A stretch of DNA of 64,000 nucleotides from positions 2,009,662 through 2,073,661 of the forward strand of contig VXAY01004337.1 in NCBI GenBank assembly GCA_013399855.1. Direction: 5' to 3'. Below, in pieces: positions 11,438-24,000 of the stretch; position 1 is the stretch's first letter, and the number at the start of each line of letters is the position of its first letter. Source of the stretch: Oxyruncus cristatus. Taxonomy: Eukaryota > Chordata > Aves > Passeriformes > Cotingidae. Made by a program: the position numbers and the translations under genes. The notes beneath the pieces were generated by a model. The model was not told the DNA's origin and made no database searches. It was given only the letters and a program-made list of their open reading frames with translations.

Positions 11438-14400
11438 AATATTCAGGAACAAAGTTCCTGATGACAAGTCTGTGTAAACTATGCTGCAACATCAAACCAA
11501 TTTTTAATCACGTTGTAATTGTAAATATTTCATATTGTAGGATTTACAGTATATATTGAATGCTGAGAGAGAGCTTCCTTAGCTGAGAAAAGGTGGTGAA
11601 GAAACTGTATTTCTAGATCTTCCTGTACAAGCTCTACAACCCTTACTTATGGGTCCTTATACTAGGATAACATTAGGATCCACAAAACCTCAAGCTGTTC
11701 TGTAGTTATGTATCTTGTGGGTAAATATTATTAACTCCTGTTTTTTCAGATAACCCTTTTTAGACCAAAATACTGGGGTTTTTTATTTCGTATATCACAG
11801 GCCACGGCACCTAAGCTGAGTACAGTGAGGACTAGGAGGTCTGTGGGGCAGGACAGAAGGCATTAAGAAAAGCCCCACTCTGTGAGCTGGGGATGACTAC
11901 TCACATTCTGCTGTGGGATTGCGTCTAGGTTTAGCATCAGCTGGCCTGAGGTTGACTAGCTGTACACCTGGCTAAAACATAAAAACTAGGTATCATCTTG
12001 TAACTGAATGTCTTTCGGCTAAAAGAGGCCCTACCCACTCTATTAAATCTTATGGAGATTAAATATCTTACAGAGATTTTGATGAAATAAAACCTACATG
12101 TGGGCTCCAGTGAAGGCTTGGGCATGTGACAGACACTGGGGTGCTGACCTTTGCCTCGGGGTGACACACCCCCATGGGCTGTGGGAGAACTCAGAGCCAG
12201 TGAAGTGTTTAACTCTTGAAAATGCAGGTGTCATTGTCCAGATGCTGGCGAGAAATCTGTTTGTGCCAATGCTGCAGACACAGGGGCTTGCAATCATGCT
12301 TCAAAAGTTATATCTGGGAAGGATTTGGTTGAAATTGTCTACTTAAAATTTCCAAGGGTTTCTGTTAGAGCTAATCATAGTGAGAATGATTATTGTCAGT
12401 AGGAGGGTACTTCTATCTTTGGAAATTCACTGTTTTATAAGCACTATTAACCAGCATTACTATTTTTTGTCCTAACCATAGAGTTACACAGGTTTTATTG
12501 AAGACAAGTATAAAAATGAAAGTTCTATTTAACCTCTGTGGATCTTACTCAATTTGGGTGTTTGACTTCAAAAATTCATAAGTCAAAATTAGTGAAAAGA
12601 TCATTATCGATTTTAGGTATACTTTCCAAAAAAGAATACTGTGCATCGTCTTGGAGCACTGATGCCTTTTTCCTGACATGGAACATTATTTCAAGCATGT
12701 GTTAATACAATTAAGCTTTCACTTAAGATTAAGACTATGCCTTAAATATTTGAAGAGTGATGAGATTCAGAGTGTCATGGCATACAAGGCTATATGCATA
12801 AACTATGCTATGGTGAAAATACAGGATTGCATATAAGAAATCCTCTTTTTCTTATTTCTATACCTTACAGGCTGACATGGAAAGAATTAGTTTTTTGTGT
12901 AGATTAGAAGATTCTCATGTATGAGATACACTCTGTTACCACCTGAATTCCGTGTCTTTTGCATTCTTCACTTGTCTACTTTTGGTGCGAGGCCAAATTA
13001 ACATACCAAACTGTAGATGTTTATTTACATTTTTTTCCCTAAGAAAAGAAATAGCAAAGAAGTGATTTCCTTTCCCAAATTTTTACTGGTATCAAGTGTT
13101 GTATTTGAATTTCTGTTATTACTGTAAACCCCTTTTTTCTAATTATTTTCACAGAAATGCAAGAATACATTTTGACACTATGATTTGAGATTGAGTACTT
13201 TAAAATATCTATATTTAAAGCATTAATTTTCCTTCTCTTCACTAAAATTTAAGCTTACAATTTTTTTCTGCTTTGCACAAGTGCACATCTGTTATGGAGT
13301 GTTTATATATTACTGGAAGAAATTCTAAACCTAATTACAATTTTTGTGACATCCCTAAATTTCTATCCATTTAATACAGTTCTCTTATTTCATGTAAGGA
13401 ACCATTTTTCCCCAGTGTAAAATGCCACCATCAATACCACATTTAATGATGTTATGTATCGATGTTTTATGTGATGCTAAATCAGAAATCCTCTTTGTAG
13501 TCAACTTAAGATGTCTCCTACTTCACACCTGTCAGTTTTCATTGTCTTTCCCATGAAGAAGTTAATCACATTAGTTAAACACAATTTTCCCTTTATATAT
13601 CCATGCTGACTCATGTGTATCTGTTCCTATGTTTGCCAGTTATCTTTCCAAATAATCACGGAAATTTTTGTGTTTTGTTTGGGCTTTTTTAATATAACAC
13701 AACATACCTAGGTAGCATGTATTAGGGAGATCAGTTGACTGAAACACTGGGCCAACAGGAAGAAATTATTTAGGAGATACTCTTATATTGAAAAAAGATG
13801 TAATTGTCAGGGAATGACACTGACATGTTTATCATGTGTTATTTAACCTATTACTGTTTTTCAGTCTATCTGTCCTATTTACATAAACTTTGACTCTGTG
13901 TTAGCAATCTATAAGCACATTAATGCACCCAGTAACCCCTATTTAACCCTTCTTTTCAACTCACTGAAATAGAAGTTAAAAGCATGTTATCAATGACTCA
14001 ATTAAGGTAGATTGTAATCTAACCAGGTATTTGCATAGCACCTACTCCCTTGTATACAATTACTTCTTCTCTTCCTTCTTCCCCACATACTCATGTAATT
14101 TAAATGTCTTGTTTTTTTACTCTGCAGAAGAAAATAACTTCTCAATGGTACACGTAAGAGTTGTTACAGCTAGTCAAACACTTACTGACAAAATGCTTTT
14201 GGTTGGAAAACACTTACTTGGAAACACTACAATCATTTTTGTCTAGAAGTTGTTTAACAAAACTTAAAACTTATATTTTGTTACTATTGACACTTGGTTT
14301 TGATGCTGAAATACCAAGGAATCACTAATCAACATGAAACATCTACATGTTTCAGGAGCAACACTTACCTGAAATTTCCTTTTGTAGGAAATAATAATGT

Positions 14401-15253
14401 CCCAAATTGTTATTCCAATTGGTAATGCAATTTCCAAAGATCAGAAGTTATCAGGAAACAGATTACTTTCAGGGTTTATGACTATGTGGTTTTCTGACTG
14501 TCCTTATTCCTGCCAGTCTTAATGCAAGGACCATTTTTATTCTCAAGATACTTGAAATAAATTACTGCCAGTCAACACTACAGAATCTGTTCTTTGGCAG
14601 TTACAAGCAATACCTTATCAGCTGCTGACAGTGTGGGTTTTTTCTTATTATTGTGTCTAACTAAAAAATTGTTACTCTGTTTTGATTTGAAGTCCAGTTA
14701 CCTCTCTGATTTTTTCCCCCAGATATCAAACCCATAACTGTACTTTAGTATAATTTCATAAATCGTTTTGAAGATGCATTTGTAATATCTTAGAATTGTC
14801 TGCCCTTGTTAGATCCCTGCCCAACCTTTGCACCTCATACATTAATCTCTTCAGATGTCATGCGATCACACTTTTCTCTGTTCTTATTTAAACCCACCTT
14901 TATGATTTTTTTTGCTATTTGATACCACATTAGAAGATCTACTACTCTTATATAATTGTATGGGATCATACCATTCTGTTGAATTTTGTATTCTTTATAA
15001 AGATAACACTGGAAAGTGTCAATTTATTCTACACCTATTCTGGTTTCCTATTAGTTATCCTAAGTATTGTTGTTATATAAGGCTTACTGTAGTGTATTAC
15101 CTTTACATTATTAGTGTTAATATAATTGGGAAGTCTAGAGATTCACAGTCAATTGTACAAAGAGCTGTACATACATGTATAAAAATTGGCATGAGTTTTA
15201 TTTAGCCATAGGTACATGACTATTCACTGATAGTGCTTAAAAACCTCAATTTC
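11438..15253. other. AT-rich non-coding stretch
   Basis: Long AT-rich DNA with frequent stops. No exon, RNA gene or repeat family was recognised. A canonical minus-strand donor (rc of 14363-14368, CAG|GTAAGT) is present, but no convincing acceptor was found to pair with it. Confidence 0.5.
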
Positions 15254-16550
15254 ACAGAATCAGAAAATGGGCCAGGTTGGAAGGGACAACACTGGTTCAT
15301 CTGGTCCAAATTCCCTGCTCAGGGAGGGTCATCCTAGAGCACATGGCACAGGATTGCATCCAGATAGTTCTTGAATATCTCCAGCAAGGGAGACTCCACA
15401 ACCTCTCTGGGCAATGTCTTCCAGTACATGGTCACCTGCACAGCAAAGAAATTCTTCCTCCTGTTGCCTCTTTTCCTATTACTTGACACCATCAAGAAGA
15501 GCCTGGCTCCATCCTTTTGACACCTTCCTTTCAGGTACTTGTGAACATTGATGAGGTCCCCTCTCAGTCGTATCTTCTTGCAGCCAGACAGGCCCAGATC
15601 CCTCAGTCTGTCCTCATAAGAGTCCCTTTATCATCTTTGTTGCCCTCTGCTGGACCCGCTCCAGGAGCTCCGTGTCTCAATCCACTTCACTGTCCACTCA
15701 TTCCAGGCTGCACTTCCTGACTTTGCCCAGGGGGATGTTATGAGAGACAGTGTCAAAAGCCTTGCTGAAGTTGAGGTAGACAATACCCACTGCTCTCCCC
15801 CCATCCATCTAGGTAGTTGTTTCATTGTAGGACGCAATCAGGTTGGTCAAGCATGATTTACCTTTAGTGAATCTATGCCGACTATTCCTTATCACCTTCT
15901 TGTCATCCACAGGTATAGAGATGGCCTCCAGAATGGCATTCTATCACCTTTCCAGGGATTGAGGTGAGGCTGACTGGCTGGTAGTTCCCTGGGTCCTCCC
16001 TCTTTCCCTTTTTGAAGACCAGGGAGACATTTTCTTTCTTGCAGTCCTCAGGCACCTCTCCTGATCACCATGACCTTTCAAAGATGGTTGTGAGCAGCCT
16101 TGCTATGGTGTCCAATAGCACTCTCAGTACTTGTGGGTTCAACCCATCAGGGCTCATGGACTCCTGGCTGTCAAGCTCGCCTAGGTGTTCTCTGACCCAA
16201 TCCTCCTTGACCAAAGGAAAGTCTTCCTTCCAATATTCCTCTACCTTGGTGTCCTGGGTCAGAAATTCCTGAGGGCTGGTCTTGTCAGTGAAGACGGACG
16301 CAAAGAAGGCATTCAGTAACTCTGACTTCTCTGCATCCTCTTTTACCAGGGGCCCTCCTCCACTTAGTAATGGGCCCATATTATCCTTTGTTTTCATTTT
16401 GCTGTTGATGAAATTGAAGAAGCCCTTCTTGTTGTCCTTGACATTTTTGCCAGATTTAATTTCCGGTGGGCCTTGGCCTTCACGGTTTTATTTCTACTTA
16501 CTTTCAAGTAAGTCTGAAGAAAACTTTGAAGTTGAGCAATACTTTTAGAT
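15254..16550 (-). repeat. CR1 LINE with 3' end and RT fragment fused by deletion
   Basis: The left edge (tcacagaatcagaaaatggg, then ttggaagggacaac) is the reverse complement of a CR1 3' end, and the following 400 bases are CR1 3' region. At about 15660-15680 it switches abruptly to RT coding sequence. On the minus strand this includes 'KSELLNAFFASVFTDKTSP', 'PDGLNPQVLRVLLDTIARLL' and, nearer the junction, 'WTVKWIE'. The second half of the RT domain is therefore missing. The subfamily is the same as the copy at 47996, with which it shares the 'gtcatcctagagcacatggc' block. It is inactive, with several frame breaks. Confidence 0.92.
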
Positions 16551-19500
16551 AGGGGGGTTTTTTAGCTTCTCCCGTCTCACCAAGGACCTGGAGTAAAGGT
16601 ACCACTTATTCTGAGAAATTATTTCATCTAATTTACAAATATTATCCTGCAAAATATTGAAAGATAATGTTACACACAGCCTCTGCCTGTTTAAGAATGC
16701 AAATAGATCCATACAGGAAACATTAAAATAGTCAATGACCTATCAGTGATTTTCATGTTACACTTTATCTAACAAGCTTTCAAGCCATATGATTTTGCTA
16801 TTAAAGAGCAATGACTTTTACTGGACTCAGTTCAATTAACTGCTGATTTAACTTTTCCTCTGCATTGTAATTGAGAACAAGAGCAGCTGGAAGAATGGCT
16901 TTTACGTTCGTTTATTTGTTTTGCTTCTGAAAGACAAAGTAAAAATCCCAAATTATTGATGTGATAGCTTCAGGACCCTTCCTGTTTACAGTGTCTTGAC
17001 CATGTCTCAGATTAAATACGTTTGGAGGTGAGGCAAAAGGCCAAAATCCTAGATGACAATCACACATTCACTGCAGAAATCACAGTCCTTATTTAAACGC
17101 CACTACCCTCTCAAGCACCCTGTCTCTCCATCCCCAAAGCAGAGATGCCAAAACAGATTGTGTAACTGGCTCTGCAGCTTCCTGAATCCAAATATCAGCC
17201 ACATCAGATAAATTTAACTGTCTGTGAAAAACCATTAGGATAAACTCAGGGTCTTTGCAATGAAGACAGTATGAGTCCTCACATGAACTGTTTTGGACAT
17301 GCTGCTGTTTGAGGCTATGTTGAAATTGCTGTTATTTGGGTTCACGTTTTGTCCTTTGGCCCTCCTACTTGTCGAAGGTACTGTGAAGGTGTAGGTGGCT
17401 GCTGACTTCAAAATATCACCGTTCATACTGCATGTGACCCAAATAACCAGTGGTTCTTTCCGTTTTCTACCTCACCTAATTTCATCTTTCTCAACATCTC
17501 CGTTCACTCTTTTGATTGCCTTTGAAGGAGACATTGTATTTTCCATTGGCTTCTTTGTCTTCTCCTGTAATCCATTTCAAAATTATATCACTATTTTGGT
17601 TAAACTGAGATGAAGAAGTTGGGGGCTGGAGCTAAGGAACTCCAGGAGTTGCAAACTTATGAATTGAGACAATTATTCAGAGGTGGCTTAGTAACTAAAA
17701 CGTAACCAAACTGTGGCTGTGGAGATCCCAGGAGTTAGCTTTGTAATGACTCTCAAATAAGCCAGACACAGACTGTTTTATATTAGACAGTGGTTGTAAA
17801 TAAATCACACCTAATTTTCCAGGCAGGGCTCATTGACCAAGAATTAACTATGAACTTATTTTGCAGCAAATGTTATGACTTCCCTGAACTATAACAGTGA
17901 CCCAAATCCATTCTGGTGAATCTGAAAGTATATGACGTTTCTTTAGCACACTGTTTTGTTTGTATTTATTTTACATTATATCCACTGACGGCACAAAATT
18001 GACTTATGTGGTAGCTCTTTTTAAAGTAGAAAAGTTCCACATGGACTAACAAAACCAGTTTTGCTCGTGGTGAAGATAGACAGGTGACGTGGTGCTATTT
18101 TTGTGTCACTGTTGCATCAAAACAAAATAACGAATTATTGCCATGTGTTTCTCCACTGATTTTGTAGTGCAATGTGTATCAACACAGGGGAATAAGAGCA
18201 ATATCCACCTAGATGCCATTTGTGTGCAAACAACATTTTCCGTTCTTCAGTTCTCACACATGGCCAGACTCAAAGCTGATCTATTTTAATGTCAGTTACC
18301 CTTTCTTAGAACAAAACTACATATAGTGAATGTGGGAAGTGGCCAGGACTCTAAATAGGTTGTGCCAATGGAAAGAAACTTATTATGAAATATTAAAAGG
18401 AATCTGCCAGACAAAATTATCTGCACAATTTTCCTGTTTCCCCGGAAAACAAATGCCCTTAGGAATTGGTTTAAAGTGCATCCCTTTGGTCTGCAAATCT
18501 GTTGTTATGTCTTTACAGAAAGTGTGGAAATTCTGAAAATTATACCAAAGGTTGCCACCCAGTGAGCTGCCTGCTGCTGCCCACAGCAATGAAAATCAAC
18601 TTTTAAAAACGCAAAATGATTTAAAAATCAGTAGTTTGGGTTTTCATGTCAGAGTCTTAAATACAACACACACACATAGTTTAAAATATGGTTCAGACCA
18701 CACCTACATCATTGTGCTCAAAGACTGAATACTGCAAAAGCTTTAATGGTCCAGTAATGGTATAGGGAGATGTTTTATACTGAACCAAAGCCATAGCAAA
18801 CTGTGCTGTAGTGCAGTAACAGCATACAGGATATTCACCAAAGATGCTGACACTGTGTAGAGACAGGTAGACAGATGGATGACAGCCCAAGAAGAGCAAA
18901 CTTGTTTTGTTCATGGCAGAAGAGAGAGCGGTTCTTTGTTCTTATCTTGGTTAGGGTCAGACTTTGACAACGTTCTGCAGCTTTTGTAGTGCCTTACTCC
19001 TTCAGTAACTCAGCTGCAATCCAGGAGAAAAGGAGCATTATTCGAGGCAGGTAAACAGTGTAAAACCTGGCCCTCTGTCGGTAAATGATTTGCAGAAAGG
19101 TCTTTTAAAAACAGACTGTGAATGACTGTTTGCTTGCCTTGAGGCAGCAAACAAAGACAACCTTCAATCCCACTATAGCAGTTGGCAAATGTAATCCCAG
19201 CCAGCATATTTCAGTTCATTTTAAATACCCTGTTCTAAGTGAAATGGGAATTTCAAGGAACCAAAGTTAAAAGATGGTGGCAAATGAATCTCTCCTACAA
19301 AGGCTGAAATGGGGGATTACAAATGAGTGATCCCTTTAGTTAGCCTGCTAAATTGGTGTGCAGGCCTGGAAAAAGAGAACAATGAACACCTCCTGACACC
19401 AGGCTGTTTGTCTGGTGAGTATCCCTCAGTGCAAATGTTGGTACTGTGTGAGTACTTTTTGTGTTTCTATAAAGTCCTAATGAGCTCCTTGGGTGAGAGT

Positions 19501-20970
19501 GAAACCCTTTGCTTTTTCACACTGTGCTCAAGACCCTTAAACTTCATGGGGTCAGGCCTAAAGAAAGGGTAATGGACCATGAGGTCCAGCTTAATAGACC
19601 CGATATTAACACAGCAGCAAGAATGTCATCAAATGCAAAGTTTAGGGCAGGCAATGAATGAAGTATTTGTTACACTTAAATAATATACAAAGATTATAAC
19701 AGAGTAGTAGCACTATATCAATGTCATCACACAGGACTTTGAAAATGCCCTATGTATGAAATAACTTCGCAATGCATCTTTGTATTATGAACACCACAAT
19801 TTACCTACGTGTCCTAAAAGATTAATTACATTAATGTGTGCTAAATGTCATATCTAGGCAATAATATTTATCAAAACTTCTCATTATTTGATCTTGAAAA
19901 ACCTACATGTAAGAAAGCCTCTTTAATCTATCAGACCACAGTAAGAGAATATTTGCATATGAGAATCAAAAAGTTTATTCATTCAGTGGCTGAGATTCCA
20001 GTACTAGCAGATCAACAATTTTATTAGAAAATGAATGAGATTTTTCACTTTTAGTTTAGCCTTGAAATGCTTATCTGTGCAAATAATGTTTCATCTGACT
20101 TCATCTGAAGTTAATTGATAACTCATGCTAAATTATGAACCAATATGGGGTCTGTGCATTCTTGACTGTAGCATTCATTTCAATATGAAACAATGAAGTA
20201 GCATGTGCTAAGGAAAGCCCTGATTAAAGCAAATGAATACAGTTATTTAGGAAAACCATATATCAGCAACTCAGCAGCTTATTTAATAATTATTTATCTT
20301 CTTTTTCATAGGCTTCCATTTATAAGAACACTATATTTGAAATAGCTCTATGTTAAACTTTATTTGTAGATAAGGAGCTTTTGTTATTGTCTCCACTCTG
20401 TATTGTTAGAAGTGAAATGCAGATTATACATAATGATTTGGTGAACTTTCTGATAGTGGATAAACCACATTTCTAAAAAAAACCAAAAAAACATTTTTTT
20501 CATTGGGCAGTTTACTTCTCTAGTAATGACTAAGCAAAATACTTTCCAATAATATACTTCAAAGAGAAGCTGTCCTATGTGAAGTGTGTATTGTCCTTTT
20601 GAAATAGAGCCTCACACAGATGCTTGAATTAGGAAACAGAAAAATTAAGCAAAACAGATGCTGATAAAGTTAGTAACTGTATTTAATTTTACACAAAATA
20701 AATCTTTTGACTTTGAAAAAAAAGGGAATTTCCTGTGTGTGATGCCTGACATTATTCAGACCTTGCATTCATCAGTATATGATTGCAGGTGATGGGGACA
20801 AAGAATGCCCCTGACCAGCCTGGGGCCTGCAGAGGGACAGAAAGGCTGGTCTCAGTGAGCAAATGAAAGGAATATAGCAGCATTGCCGACTTTTCTGCCA
20901 TAGGACAGTTACAAACAGATTACCTAAAACAGGGGGGTTCTTCTTCCCTCTGAGGTTAATTAAAGGTCGA
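16551..20970. other. non-coding stretch
   Basis: AT-rich sequence without a recognised gene. The part around 20030-20330 is dense in TAAT/ATTA motifs and resembles conserved non-coding sequence, noted separately as a finding. Short chance frames only. Confidence 0.45.
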
Positions 20971-21020
20971 TATGTTGATGGAGAACAGGTCCTCTTATGT
21001 TGATAGAGAACATGTCCTCT
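20971..21020 (+). repeat. 25-bp tandem duplication (two copies)
   Basis: The units are 20971-20995 and 20996-21020, beginning 'tatgttgatggagaacaggt' and 'tatgttgatagagaacatgt'. They differ at two positions only, so the duplication is fairly recent. It lies inside a chance frame on the opposite strand (20772-21272) that resembles no known protein. Confidence 0.9.
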
Positions 21021-24000
21021 TTTCAGAGTGCCTTTTTCTTCCCACAGAGACTTTGTGTAGAAACTCGTATGATGCTGAGTCTTCCCTGAGATGGCCAGGG
21101 AGATGGCAGGAGATGCTGAACTGGTCTGGCTTGGCCCAATATCCAGAGCTGGAAGCAAAACTTTGGTTGTCTCACTGGGGGTCTCAGAGAATTCCCTGTC
21201 CAACATGAAAACAGCCCACGACACTTGTGTTTCTAAAGCCAGCTGTTGAGTTTGTCCACATTTCCAGGCCACTCAGGCCTGGTTGACAAGCCAGGCTGTA
21301 CAATGAAGGAGGAGGCCATGAGAGGCAAAGATTGCTTCACTGACATCTCTGTTGTGACTGCTAGAGAAAGATGGGGAACAAAGGCAATTGCTAAGGTTAT
21401 TACTGATTGCAATTACTGATTTCACTGCTTGCTGCCTCTCACAGAAGTATTAAGTACTCATCCAATTTTGAAAGTTAATGGTACAATGTTTCACTTAATC
21501 ATTAAAAGATCATAAAACATAATAATCCTTTGAATTTAAATCATTATTCATAAATTATTTTGGCCAAAAAATTTATTCTCTGTGTTTTAAAACTTTTAAC
21601 TCAATGTTCATGAGTAGGGAAGGAAAGAGCATTGAACTCCACATGTATTCTAACATAATTTCCCAGACTTTGGTGTAGCTCAAAGCTTTACATGGAGAAG
21701 CTGTACACCACCATCAGCAAGTTACCTCAAGACCAAGGAAACAAAAGATACAGTCAAGAATGCAATGCAGCTCCAGCACAGGAGTATGTATGTCTGTATT
21801 GATTATGAGCTTAAAATTTATCAATATTTAGTGAAATTAAAGTAACATCTTCCCTAACACAGGACTCTGTTCCATTTTGAATTTGACTTGGGCACTTAAA
21901 AAACCAGCTTCCTCCATCTGTCAGTGAGGACATACTCAAATATCCAAGACAGTAGGTGCCTTTTTCACCACCGCAATGTGAGCAAAGTGACCAGGAATTA
22001 TAAGATCAGAAAGAGAACAAAGTGACTTTCAAGTTTATCAGCTGAGGTTACTTCATACCATCCATGATTGGTGAACATATGTTGCAGCCTTGAAAGAAAA
22101 CAACTACTCTGCAGGATTTTAAGCTTTTTATTGAAAAATTATGAAGCTGGCAATTCAAAGTTGATTAAAATCTGAACCTAAGTATTCTAACTTTAGGAAA
22201 ACTAACTACAATGAAACAATACAGTTGTTATTCAAACTTAATGAGAATAAAAACAATTTTTGTATAAATAAAATGTTATGAAGTCACAAATTATTTGAGC
22301 AGTGGGTGAAATCATCAAGGAAATACTGTATGCTTTAAATCATGAATTTATGTAACACAGACTCAGAGGACTTGAAATCTGCTCTCAGTTCTTGAACAAG
22401 TGGTATATGAAGTATTGAATTTTAGTATATATGAATATATGAAATATGCCTCAGCTAAAGAGAAAAGTAGGGGGATTAGGCTTTTCTGGTTTGTGTTTTC
22501 CACTGGTTACTCTTAGACAGCTTCCTGATCATCATTAAAGTCTTCTAGATCCCATTTCAGATGTGATTTCAGTTAGGGTTTGAGATGTGACGATTTAATG
22601 GGGACCCATGATCTTATTTCTGATGATGTGGCTCACACCACATGTCTCACGAAGTCTGCTGTAAACGATTCAGTAGTTAAGGAAAAAGATAACATCTTCA
22701 GATGGCATGGTCTTTGGAGCATGAGGGTTAGAGCTGTAGTCAGCCAATGTCATTGCTCTTTGATAATTCATACCATGCAGTTTACTTTAATCACGATGCT
22801 CCTCAGGCTCTCATGGTATGTGACTTCTTGCTGTTCTCATTTGGCCTGAAGACATTGCTGTTTTCCAGAGAAAACCATGTGTGCCACGTTTCCTACATCA
22901 ATAGGAAAATACAGTCCATAATCAGTGGCACATACTCAATTGGACATCAGCTTAGCAAGCAGCAAACTGGCACTCAAAATATAAAAATCCACTCCAGAAG
23001 AAGTGACTGCAGATATTGTTTTGTCTGTCTCCCAGCATCTCTGTGAGTAATGAAAATCTCTCTGAAGGAATAAGAGTAATCTGCACGTGTGTGGGGATGT
23101 TTGTAAAATATACAATATATTCTATAAACAACATATTTAGAAAAAATAATAAACCTTGCAAAATACAGGACTTGTAAGTTTATACTTGTACATTTTATTC
23201 CAGTCTGTATCTCTCCACCTAGACATGAGGAAGGACTGTGTAATTCCTGAATTATATTCTGATATTTATATTACTACTGTTATTAATAAAATAGTCACTT
23301 AGCCAGCTGCTGCTTTATCCTGTATTAAAAAAAAAAAAACCAACACAACAAACCCAATCTATTGTTTTCCTAGTTTTACACTGTTACAAATAAATAAGAG
23401 AGAGATAGAAAACTCTGCACAACTCTCCAGATTATGCATTGCTGCATATCTTGGATCTTGAAGTCTCTTTAATTTACACTTTAAGTATTAATTCCAATAA
23501 TGTATTCAGATTTTAGCTGAAGTATTTCTCGCTGTCAGCAGTCAAAGTACATTAACTGCTCACAGAGCCCAAATAGATCTTATCAGGGGTGATGTATTTT
23601 ACTTCTGCTGATGGAGAGAATAGAATCAGTATGCAAAAGCACACAACAGTCTAGCATTGTAGGAAGCTTTCCTTTGGAATGATGTAGTGTCTAACACATG
23701 TTCTCATATTAATATATTTAGATTAGTAACATATGTCAGTTTGTATTGTCAGACAGCAGAGTACAATCTTTCCTAACAAAGATGACAGAAGGAAAATATA
23801 GTGATAACCTGTTACCCTATTACATTCCTTTGCCATGATGGAGCTCAGTAAATGCATTTCCAGGACCAGCTTTCATGCAAGGCTTCCCACTGACACCAAT
23901 AAACAAGTTGGCTGGCAAACAACCATTCAGGGTTGTGGACAGGTTTCTCACACAACTGCCACCAAAATCCTGGACTGCAGCTTCCAAGTGGAGAAGAATG

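Noticed and set aside
16065..16397. 110-codon minus-strand frame as a gene
   Set aside because: It is CR1 reverse-transcriptase sequence within the element at 15254-16550.
20772..21272. 166-codon minus-strand frame
   Set aside because: No recognisable domain, no good splice or promoter context; it includes the 25-bp tandem duplication. Treated as chance.
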